NCBI RefSeq assembly: GCF_026343125.1
Contig: NZ_JAPEMB010000001.1
Location: forward strand, 4,531,501-4,595,500
DNA length: 64,000 nt
Origin: Streptomyces sp. NBC_00094
GTDB taxonomy: Bacteria > Actinomycetota > Actinomycetes > Streptomycetales > Streptomycetaceae
Direction of reading: 5' to 3'
In this document: positions 16,253 to 23,114 of the stretch, in pieces
How the letters are laid out: each line of letters opens with the position of its first letter
How positions within the stretch are numbered: the first letter of the stretch is position 1
Program-made: the position numbers and the translations under genes
The notes under the pieces: model-generated
Seen by the model: the letters and a program-made list of their open reading frames with translations, nothing else
What the model was told of the DNA's origin: nothing
The model's database searches: none

Positions 16253-17441
16253 ACTCCCGGGACCTTCCCGTCCCGAACCCGCTCCTGCACCCACGCCGGG
16301 GGCCGCGCCGGGCCCCGCGTGGGGCGGCGCCCCGGCAGGCACCTCCGATCCCTGCGCCTACGGCGCCCGCGACGGCTGTGCCGGGGCCCGTGCCGGGCAG
16401 GCGGGCGCCGCGGGCAGCAGGGCCCGCCGCCTCGCCACCGTCCCCGCCACCGTCGTCCGCGCCGAGGACGCCCCCGGTCCCACCCTCGTCGTGCGCCTCG
16501 ACCGACTCCCGGTCGGGGCGCTCGCGCTCGGGAGCGAACTGGCGCGGCTACGCCAAGCCCTCGTCGGGACGGCGTACGCGGACCTCCACAAGATCGCCCT
16601 GTACGGCCCCGCTCCCGGTCCGGCCCCCGCCGGCCCCGCTCCCGGCCCCGCTCCCGGCCTTGTTCCTGCCCCCGGCCTTGTTCCTGCCCCCGGACCCGGC
16701 CTCGCCCCCGGACCCGGCCCTGCCCCCGGACCCGCACCCACCGCCGCCCCCACCCCCGCCCGGGACCTCGACTACCGGTTCGTGCAGGCCCTCCCCGGCG
16801 GTGGCTTCGACTTCCGGGCCGGCTGCGGGCACTCCCTCCTCGCCTGCGTCGTCGCCGAAGGCCGCCCCGGGCCCGTCACCGTCCGCGCCGTGACCACCGG
16901 CGACACCGTGCTCTGCGAGAGCGAGCCGCACGGCGACACGTACACGCTCAGCTTCCTCAAGGCCCCGAACGCCCCCGGCACCCTCCCCACCGGCCGCCCC
17001 GTCGACGTCCTCTGCGGGGTGCCCGTCTCGCTCGTGCGGTACGGCAACCCGTACGTCTTCGTCGACGCCCGGCACCTCCCCGAGGAGGCCCTCCAGGACC
17101 GCCTCCTCGCCCTCCGCGCCGAGGCCGCCCGTCTCCTCGGGCACCCCCCGCACTCCGCGCTCCCCAAGATCGCCGCCTTCTCCGCGGGGCCTGACGGGGT
17201 CTCCGTCCGCGCCCTCACCGTCGGCGGCTGGCACCCCCGCCTCGCCCTCACCGGCGCCGCCGCCCTCGCCGCCGCCGGAGCCCTGGACGGCACCGTCGTC
17301 CCCGCCCCCAGCGGCCCCGTCCGCACCCCCGGCGGCACCGTCACCGTCTCCGCCGCCCCCGACCGCGTCCGCGTCCACCACAAGCGCGCGAAGGTCCTCG
17401 GACGGCTGGAACTGCCGTGGCGTATCCACGCAACGGCGTGA
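16242..17441 (+). CDS. PrpF/diaminopimelate-epimerase-fold isomerase-like protein with Pro-Ala-Gly repeat insert
   Basis: 399 aa, GTG start overlapping the previous gene by 11 bases. Segments RLATVPATVVRAEDAPGPTLVVR, LDYRFVQALPGGGFDFRAGCGHSLLACVV and LCGVPVSLVRYGNPYVFVDA follow the two-domain PrpF (2-methylaconitate isomerase) pattern, including the N-x-G-N-P-like second-domain segment. The first catalytic Lys/Cys region (GGTSKG in PrpF) is not evident, and the other has GCGHS where PrpF has GNCGN. A low-complexity insert of PAPGPG repeats (about residues 124-165, bases 16611-16750) separates the two parts. It probably acts on a carboxylate, but activity is uncertain. Confidence 0.65.
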   Translation: MRRELPGPSRPEPAPAPTPGAAPGPAWGGAPAGTSDPCAYGARDGCAGARAGQAGAAGSRARRLATVPATVVRAEDAPGPTLVVRLDRLPVGALALGSELARLRQALVGTAYADLHKIALYGPAPGPAPAGPAPGPAPGLVPAPGLVPAPGPGLAPGPGPAPGPAPTAAPTPARDLDYRFVQALPGGGFDFRAGCGHSLLACVVAEGRPGPVTVRAVTTGDTVLCESEPHGDTYTLSFLKAPNAPGTLPTGRPVDVLCGVPVSLVRYGNPYVFVDARHLPEEALQDRLLALRAEAARLLGHPPHSALPKIAAFSAGPDGVSVRALTVGGWHPRLALTGAAALAAAGALDGTVVPAPSGPVRTPGGTVTVSAAPDRVRVHHKRAKVLGRLELPWRIHATA

Positions 17442-17531
17442 ACGCGCACCCCTCTCACGAGGCCCGCGGTCCCTTCTCTCTGCCACGCTGAAATGGACCG
17501 GCAATCGGTATCCGTGGGGAGAGCAGACGCT

Positions 17532-18278
17532 ATGAAATTCGAGAATCTGCGTGTCGTCGTGACCGGAGCGTCCCGCTATTTCGGTCGCGCGCTCGCCGTC
17601 GGATTCGCGCATCTCGGCGCCGAGGTCTACGTCTCGGCGCGAACCGTCGAAGCCGCCGAACGCACCCGTACCGAAGTCATGGGATCGGCCCGCGACCGTA
17701 TCCACGCCTTCGGCTGCGACCTCAGCAAGCCCGCCGAGATCCGGGAGTTCGCGGCCCGCGTCGGCGAACGCACCGACCGCGTCGACCTGTTGGTCAACAA
17801 CGGCGCGCGCTGGCTCGACGGCATGGACCTGGAGGCCGCCAGCGACGCCGAGATCGTCGAGACGATCGAGTCCACGGCCGGTGGCACGGTCCTCATGGTG
17901 AAGCACTTCCTGCCGCTGCTGCGCGGCTCACTGCGGCCCGACATCGTCAACATGGTCGCCGTCCGCGACGCCGAGGGCGCCTCCGCCGCGACCGCCGGCG
18001 TCGCCCACGAGGCCTTCTGGGCGGCGAAGAGCGCGCAGGCCGGTTTCGCCGACATCCTCTCCCGCCGGCTGCGGCCCTCCGGGGTCCGGGTCTTCTCGCT
18101 CTTCCCGCCCGACTTCTCCACCTCGGACCCGCGTTTCGCGGAATGGGACGGATCGAATCCGGACGGCATAGCGCCCGACGAGAAGCTCACCACCCAGGCC
18201 CTTTTCGAATGCATCGTCTACGCCGTCGAGCAGCCGCGTGACTGCTTCATCCGTTCCTTCCACTTCGAGCCCCGCTGA
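17532..18278 (+). CDS. Short-chain dehydrogenase-like protein lacking catalytic Tyr
   Basis: 248 aa. The Rossmann nucleotide site is VVVTGASRYFGRALA (residues 7-21), and the structural NNGA motif is present (LLVNNGARW). Where SDRs have Ser and YxxxK the sequence reads NMVAVRD and HEAFWAAKSA: Tyr is Phe and no Ser is at the usual place, while Lys is kept. It may therefore bind NAD(P) without classical oxidoreductase activity or use another acid. Start at ATG 17532 follows GGGGAGAG. It lies 90 bp after the PrpF-like gene and 32 bp before the MetRS-like gene, in the same presumed operon. Confidence 0.82.
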   Translation: MKFENLRVVVTGASRYFGRALAVGFAHLGAEVYVSARTVEAAERTRTEVMGSARDRIHAFGCDLSKPAEIREFAARVGERTDRVDLLVNNGARWLDGMDLEAASDAEIVETIESTAGGTVLMVKHFLPLLRGSLRPDIVNMVAVRDAEGASAATAGVAHEAFWAAKSAQAGFADILSRRLRPSGVRVFSLFPPDFSTSDPRFAEWDGSNPDGIAPDEKLTTQALFECIVYAVEQPRDCFIRSFHFEPR

Positions 18279-18310
18279 AGCCCACCGCACCACCGCGTCA
18301 AGGAGGTCCC

Positions 18311-19876
18311 ATGAGCACCCCCGTCTGGATCACCGCGACCCCTCCCGCCACCCACGGTGAACTCCACATCGGCCACCTCGCAGGGCCGTACGTCGCCGCC
18401 GACGTCCTCACCCGCTACCTGCGGGCCGAGGGGGAGGCGGTCCGGTTCACCACCGGCACCGCCGACCACGCCAGCTCCGTCGAGGTCCGCGCACTGCGCC
18501 ACCACCGCAAGCCCGAGGAGGTCGCGGAGGGCTACCGTGCCGCGATCACCGCCGACTGGCTCCGCTCGGGCGTGGAGTTCGACCACATCGTGCGCCCGCG
18601 GCGCGACAAGGGGTACGGACGCTGGGTGCAGGACCTCTTCGGCCGGCTGTTCGCGCAAGGGGTCATCGCGCCGCGCACCCGCCTGCTCCCGTACTGCGAG
18701 CCCTGCGACCGCTGGCTGTACGGGGCGCACGCCACCGGCAGCTGCCCGCACTGCGGCGCGGTCAGCGACGGCGGCATGTGCCACGAGTGCGCCCGCCCCA
18801 ACGACGGCGGCGACCTCATCGGCGCGCGCTGCGCGGTCTGCGACACCCCGGCCGTGGCCCGCCGCTGCCGCCGGCTGTACGTACCCCTGGAGCCGTTCCG
18901 GGAGACGCTCGCCGAGTACTGGGCGACGGCCGGGCTCCCGCCGCGGCTCGCCGCCCTCTGCGAGTCGCTCGTGGAGGACGGGCTGCCGGACATCGCCGTC
19001 GGCCACCCGGCCGAGTGGGGTCTCCCGGTGCCGGTCGAGGGCTTCCCCGAGCACCGCATCGACGGCTGCTTCGAGTCCGCCGCGATGCACCTCTTCGGCT
19101 ACGACACCCAGGGCCCGCTGCCGCGCCGCGCCATCCACTTCTGCGGCTTCGGACACGCCTTCTGCCACGCGGTGCTGCTGCCGGTGCTGCTCCTCGCGCA
19201 GGACATCAAGCTGCCCCAGGACTTCAACGTCAACGAGTCGTACGTCATCGAGGAGGGCGTCCAGGAGGGCAACGTCTGGGCGCTCGACCTCCTCACCGAG
19301 TACGGCTCCGACACCCTGCGCCGACACGTCCTGCAGGCCCGCCCGCTGGGCCGCCGCACGGTCTTCCACCGGGAGCGCCTCGCGGCCGCCCGCAGGGAGC
19401 TGGACGAGAGCTGGAACAGCTGGCTCTCGCGGCTCTTCTCCTCCGTACGGGAGGAGTGCGGCGGCCTCTCCCCGCAGGCGCTGCCCGGCGGCACCGGCTG
19501 GGAGATCCTGGAGCGACGGCTGCACCGGGCCGTGGACGACCTGCGTGAGGCGTACGGCCCCGACGCCTTCGACCCGCGCCGGGCGGTCGCCGTCCTCGAC
19601 GAGATGGTCCGCTCCGTGGCGGACTTCGGCCACGTCAACGCCCACGAGCGGTGCCGGCCCAGCACCTCCTGTCGTCATCTCCCTGCCCTCGCGGCGCAGT
19701 TGGCGGTGGCCTCGGCGCTCTCCGCGTGGGCGCGGCCGGTGATGCCGGAGGGTGCCGACCGGCTGGCGGCGGCACTCCAGGTGGCGCCGGGGCGGCCGGT
19801 CGACTGGCAGGCTCTGACGGGTCCTCTGCCGGGGACCCGGCTCGCACCGCCGTCGGGCCCGGTCTTCGGGTTCTGA
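18311..19876 (+). CDS. Methionyl-tRNA-synthetase-like protein without KMSKS
   Basis: 521 aa. Class I synthetase features are clear: PPATHGELHIGHLAGPY (HIGH motif, residues 11-27), a MetRS-type double zinc knuckle (YCEPCDRWLYG, CPHCG, CHECARP, CAVCDTP) and a C-terminal helical anticodon-domain-like region. The position of KMSKS, however, reads FNVNESYVIEEGVQEGN, with neither Lys. Genuine MetRS needs that loop to form methionyl-adenylate. The gene follows AAGGAGG by a few bases and belongs to an operon with an amidotransferase and an MshA-like glycosyltransferase. MshC, the mycothiol ligase, is likewise an aaRS derivative, so an aminoacyl ligase role is an attractive inference. An inactive paralogue is the alternative. 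Confidence 0.85.
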   Translation: MSTPVWITATPPATHGELHIGHLAGPYVAADVLTRYLRAEGEAVRFTTGTADHASSVEVRALRHHRKPEEVAEGYRAAITADWLRSGVEFDHIVRPRRDKGYGRWVQDLFGRLFAQGVIAPRTRLLPYCEPCDRWLYGAHATGSCPHCGAVSDGGMCHECARPNDGGDLIGARCAVCDTPAVARRCRRLYVPLEPFRETLAEYWATAGLPPRLAALCESLVEDGLPDIAVGHPAEWGLPVPVEGFPEHRIDGCFESAAMHLFGYDTQGPLPRRAIHFCGFGHAFCHAVLLPVLLLAQDIKLPQDFNVNESYVIEEGVQEGNVWALDLLTEYGSDTLRRHVLQARPLGRRTVFHRERLAAARRELDESWNSWLSRLFSSVREECGGLSPQALPGGTGWEILERRLHRAVDDLREAYGPDAFDPRRAVAVLDEMVRSVADFGHVNAHERCRPSTSCRHLPALAAQLAVASALSAWARPVMPEGADRLAAALQVAPGRPVDWQALTGPLPGTRLAPPSGPVFGF

Positions 19877-19986
19877 ACCTCCTTACTACTAAGCAACTAA
19901 GTACTCCAGTACCTCGGCACTCCGGTAGGCCGGCATCCCGATCCGCCGGTGTCCGAGTCCCCCCTGCCGCGTGACCGTGCGCGCGA

Positions 19987-20048
19987 GCGACGCGCAGGGA
20001 CACGTGGCCCCCCACTCCTCAGGAGCCCCACGTGTCCCTGCGCGTCGC
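19987..20048. promoter_or_regulatory. Perfect 21-bp hairpin enclosing the ribosome site and start codon of the GT4 gene
   Basis: Arms 19987-20007 and 20028-20048 are exact inverted copies (21/21) separated by 20 nt. The right arm holds the GTG start (20032) and first codons; the loop holds the ribosome site AGGAG (20021-20025), itself next to a complementary CTCCT (20015-20019). In mRNA this would hide the initiation site, indicating translational control or a terminator between the MetRS-like and GT4 genes. Confidence 0.8.
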
Positions 20049-21330
20049 CATGCTCAGCGTCCACACCTCCCCGCTCCACCAGCCCGGGACGGGGGACGCC
20101 GGCGGGATGAACGTCTACATGGTCGAGCTCTCCCGCGCCCTCGCCGAACTGGACGTGGAAGTCGACCTGTTCACCCGCTGCCGGGGCGAGGGACTGCCCC
20201 CGCTCGTCGAGCTCGCCCCCGGGGTGCGGGTCCGTCACCTGTACGCCGGGCCGCGCGGGCCGCTGCCCAAGGAGGCCATGCCGGACCTCGTCGTGCCCTT
20301 CTCGCTGGCCCTGCTCAAGGAGGAGCGGCGCTACGACCTGCTCCACTCGCACTACTGGCTCTCCGGCCAGGCGGGGCGGATCGCCGCCGTGGGCTGGCGC
20401 GTCCCGCTCGTGCACACCGCCCACACCCTGGCCCGGGTGAAGAACGCCTCCCTCGCCGCCGGTGACACCCCCGAGCCCGAGCTCCGGGTCCGGGGCGAGC
20501 ACCAGGTGGTGGGCGCCGCCGACCGGCTGATCGCCAACACGGCCGACGAGGCGGAGGCGCTGCGCGCGCTGTACGGGGCGGAGGGGGAGAGGACCGAGGT
20601 CGTACGGCCGGGGGTCGATCTGCGGACCTTCCGTCCTGCCGACGGCCGGGCGGCGGCGCGGGCGCGGCTCGGGCTTCCCGCCGACGCGTTCGTCCCGCTC
20701 TACGCGGGCCGGATACAGCCGTTGAAGGGCCCGGACGTGCTCGTACGGGCCGTGGCCGAGCTGCTGCGGCTGGAGCCCGGGCTGCGCCGCAGGCTCCTGG
20801 TGCCCGTGGTGGGCGGTCACTCGGGCGCGAGCCGCGAGGGGACGGTCCGGAAGCTGGCCGGGGAGCTGGGGGTGGCCGATGTGCTGCGGGCGTTCCCTCC
20901 CGTCCCGCAGGAGCGGCTCGCGGACTGGTACCGGGCGGCGGACGTGCTGGTGGTGCCCTCGCGCAGTGAGTCCTTCGGCCTGGTGGCGCTGGAGGCGCAG
21001 GCCTGTGGGACGCCGGTGCTCGCGGCGGCGGTGGGCGGGCTGCCGACGGCGGTGTGGGACGGGGTGACGGGGCTCCTGGTGCAGGGGCACGACCCGGCGG
21101 AGTACGCGGGCCGGCTGCGGTGGCTCGCGGCGCGTCCGGAGGTGGTGGAGACGATGGGGGAGGCGGCGGTCCGCCATGCGCGCGGGATGAGCTGGCGTGC
21201 TTCCGCCGCCCGGACCGTCGAGGTGTACCGGGGGGCTCTCGGGCAGGGGTTGGGGCAGGGGCGGCGGCACGCCCCTGCCCCGGCGGCCCCTCTCTCCTGG
21301 AGGAACGAGAAGGCCGTAGCACAAGTCTAG
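20032..21330 (+). CDS. MshA-like GT4 glycosyltransferase
   Basis: 432 aa. The N-terminus RVAMLSVHTSPLHQPGT, then GDAGGMNVYMVELSRALAEL, LLHSHYWLSGQAG and the nucleotide-sugar part (SRSESFGLVALEAQACGTPV, an E-x7-E pattern) closely follow MshA, which transfers GlcNAc from UDP-GlcNAc to inositol 3-phosphate in the first step of mycothiol synthesis. The location beside a PIG-L deacetylase and an aaRS-like protein echoes mshA/mshB/mshC, but the other neighbours are not mycothiol genes, so this may be a pathway-specific paralogue. GTG start with AGGAG six bases upstream, inside a strong hairpin. Whether it is the only mshA of the strain cannot be told from this window. Confidence 0.87.
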   Translation: MSLRVAMLSVHTSPLHQPGTGDAGGMNVYMVELSRALAELDVEVDLFTRCRGEGLPPLVELAPGVRVRHLYAGPRGPLPKEAMPDLVVPFSLALLKEERRYDLLHSHYWLSGQAGRIAAVGWRVPLVHTAHTLARVKNASLAAGDTPEPELRVRGEHQVVGAADRLIANTADEAEALRALYGAEGERTEVVRPGVDLRTFRPADGRAAARARLGLPADAFVPLYAGRIQPLKGPDVLVRAVAELLRLEPGLRRRLLVPVVGGHSGASREGTVRKLAGELGVADVLRAFPPVPQERLADWYRAADVLVVPSRSESFGLVALEAQACGTPVLAAAVGGLPTAVWDGVTGLLVQGHDPAEYAGRLRWLAARPEVVETMGEAAVRHARGMSWRASAARTVEVYRGALGQGLGQGRRHAPAPAAPLSWRNEKAVAQV

Positions 21331-21337
21331 CATCTCT

Positions 21338-21352
21338 TTTGGTTCGACCAAA
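21338..21352. promoter_or_regulatory. TTTGGT-N3-ACCAAA palindrome
   Basis: Six-base perfect arms with a 3-bp centre, 8 bp after the GT4 stop and 196 bp before the small secreted protein. It may be an operator for the nearby LuxR-type regulators or a weak terminator. Confidence 0.4.
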
Positions 21353-21471
21353 GGTATGGAGAGCTCCGGATCGCCCAATTCCGTTGCGGAGAAGGCGCAT
21401 TGACGCATCCACGCCATGGCGGGTCCACGCAGAGGCAATCCCTGGATCGACTTAGGGGGGTCGGGACAGAA

Positions 21472-21485
21472 TGAAGACGTCTTCA
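21472..21485. promoter_or_regulatory. Perfect 14-bp palindrome TGAAGACGTCTTCA
   Basis: A fully symmetric 14-bp sequence 63 bp before the small secreted protein start. Its place in the leader or promoter fits a dimeric regulator site. Which protein binds is unknown; the two LuxR-type genes downstream are candidates. Confidence 0.5.
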
Positions 21486-21547
21486 GGGAACGCCCGGCGG
21501 CACGGGCCCCGGAAGACGGAATTCACATTCCAACTCCTGGAGGAATC

Positions 21548-21796
21548 ATGTCTGCTGAGCACGCCACGGGGATGCGCAAGACCGTCCGTCAGTTCGCCCT
21601 CGCCGCGGCCGCGTGTCTCGCCGTCGTCGGCGGCGCGGCGCTGGCGACGGCCCCGAACGCGGTCTCGGCCCCCCAGCACGTGGTGGCCGACGGAGCGACC
21701 GACGGCACCACCGCCACCCCCACCCCCACCCCCACGCCGTCTCCGTCCAACGGAAACGAGTGGGACCGTGTCCCGACCGCGATATCTGCCAATTGA
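21548..21796 (+). CDS. Small secreted Thr-Pro-rich protein
   Basis: 82 aa. MRKTVRQFALAAAACLAVVGG is a Sec signal peptide with likely cleavage after AVSA (about residue 41), leaving a mature peptide of about 40 residues with a PTPTPTPSPS stretch and the end NEWDRVPTAISAN. GGAGGA lies just before the ATG. It is followed by a strong terminator and two convergent LuxR-type genes, so it is a single-gene unit. No known family; it might be a signal or surface peptide, but nothing in the sequence proves this. Confidence 0.72.
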   Translation: MSAEHATGMRKTVRQFALAAAACLAVVGGAALATAPNAVSAPQHVVADGATDGTTATPTPTPTPSPSNGNEWDRVPTAISAN

Positions 21797-21806
21797 GCCG
21801 TCGGGT

Positions 21807-21858
21807 AAAAGGCTCCGTGGCCGCCTGTTCCGGGCAGCCGCGGAGCCTTTGTCTTTTC
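21807..21858 (+). terminator. Rho-independent-type terminator after the small secreted gene
   Basis: AAAGGCTCCG at 21808-21817 pairs with CGGAGCCTTT at 21841-21850, followed by GTCTTTT. The A/T flanks make it work on both strands, serving the secreted gene and the convergent LuxR-type gene ending at 21914. Confidence 0.85.
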
Positions 21859-21913
21859 CTTCGCCCCTGAGTTCCGCGGCAATTCCCCGGAGGGCGGGGC
21901 CGATTCCGCGCCG

Positions 21914-22999
21914 TCAGTCGACCCAGCCCAGTCGATAGGCGCGCACCCCGGCCTCGAACCGGCTCGTCGCGCCCATCTCCTGCATCAGTTCGGAGAGCAT
22001 GCGGCTCACCGTCCGCAGCGACACCCCGAGTCCGCGCGCGATCTTCTCGTCCTTCATGCCGGAGGCGAGCATGCGCAGCGCCGCCCGCTGCTGCTCCGAA
22101 AGCCCGTCGCCGCCCTGATCCGGTGCGGATCCGTCCCCGTACGGCAGGGCCGTGTGCCAGCAGTGCTCGTACAGCGCGAGGTACGAGCGGACGAGGGCAG
22201 GGCCCCTGGCCAGCACGGCCCCCGCCGCCGGCTCGGCCGGATCGACCGGCACCACCGCGAACTGCGCGTCCGCGATGATCAGCGGCATGGGTACCGCCGA
22301 CGCGATCCGCACCTCCACCCCCGCTTCGACCCGGCGCCGCAGGTGCTCCGCCACCTCGGCCGAGGCGCAGACCTGCTCGCTGTACATGGCGCGAACACGC
22401 ACCCCGTTCTCGATCTGCCGCCGGTCCCGGCTCAGGACCCGCTCCCCCACCTCGCGCTTCAGCGACGTCAAGTGCATGGACGCCAGGCTGTGCTGGATGA
22501 CGTCCGTGATGTCCTCCAGGACCTGCTGGATCCGCCGGTAGTCGCTGAGGAGCTCCACGTCGACGTCCGAGCGGGTGAGGGAACCGGCCCGCAGGAAGGA
22601 CCCCGCCAGGGTCTCCAGCGTGCCGTACGCGCGGTCCGCCTCGTCGAGGTGCTCGCGCAGCTGCTCGCGCTCGCGGTGCAGCAGTCGCAGCAGTGCTATC
22701 TCCGGGTCGATCACCGCGACGGTGTCGCCGTCCTGCTGCCGGCCCGCGTCGCCGTCCCGGAGCTCCGCGCGGTCCCCGTGCTGGGCGGGGTTGGTCGGCA
22801 CGATGAGCCCGAGGTCCGACAGCTCGTCCCGACATCGCTCGTACTCCTGCGGGGCGAGCCGGAGTTGGGCACCGACCTCGCGGAGGCTCGACACGCCGCG
22901 CCTGCGCAGTTCCTGATAGAGAGTCACCACGGGATCGGCGGAGCCTTCCGGACTCCCGGCTCCGTTCCCCGTACCCGTACCGCCGCCGGTGGTGATCAA
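21914..22999 (-). CDS. LuxR-family regulator with TrmB-like N-terminus (copy 1)
   Basis: 361 aa, read from 22999. The C-terminal LuxR helix-turn-helix is LSEQQRAALRMLASG then KIARGLGVSLRTVSRMLSEL. The N-terminus (VVTLYQELRRRGVSSLREVGAQL) is a TrmB/winged-helix-like module, followed by a coiled segment and a domain with RVRAMYSEQV and LARGPALVRSYLALYEHCW, as in the Streptomyces orphan regulators that lack a receiver domain. It is a tandem paralogue of the next gene upstream and faces the small secreted protein gene, which is a likely target. Confidence 0.88.
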   Translation of the reverse strand: MITTGGGTGTGNGAGSPEGSADPVVTLYQELRRRGVSSLREVGAQLRLAPQEYERCRDELSDLGLIVPTNPAQHGDRAELRDGDAGRQQDGDTVAVIDPEIALLRLLHREREQLREHLDEADRAYGTLETLAGSFLRAGSLTRSDVDVELLSDYRRIQQVLEDITDVIQHSLASMHLTSLKREVGERVLSRDRRQIENGVRVRAMYSEQVCASAEVAEHLRRRVEAGVEVRIASAVPMPLIIADAQFAVVPVDPAEPAAGAVLARGPALVRSYLALYEHCWHTALPYGDGSAPDQGGDGLSEQQRAALRMLASGMKDEKIARGLGVSLRTVSRMLSELMQEMGATSRFEAGVRAYRLGWVD

Positions 23000-23090
23000 G
23001 GCGAAGTGACCCCCTGCTCCCTCGAGTCGCGCCGCCGTCGCTGTGTCACACGACCCGGCGCCCGTCCGTCATGCCGATCTGACCGATCCG

Positions 23091-23108
23091 ACACCCCCTA
23101 GTGGTATA
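23091..23108. promoter_or_regulatory. CsoR-operator-like sequence between the two LuxR genes
   Basis: ACACCCCCTAGTGGTATA in the 115-bp spacer upstream of the first LuxR gene differs from the copper operator at 28232-28249 at only about four positions. It may be a CsoR site or a coincidental inverted repeat. Confidence 0.3.
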
Positions 23109-23114
23109 CCGCCC

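Noticed and set aside
18311..19876. Resistance-type second MetRS
   Set aside because: A resistance enzyme must still charge tRNA, and this protein has lost KMSKS.
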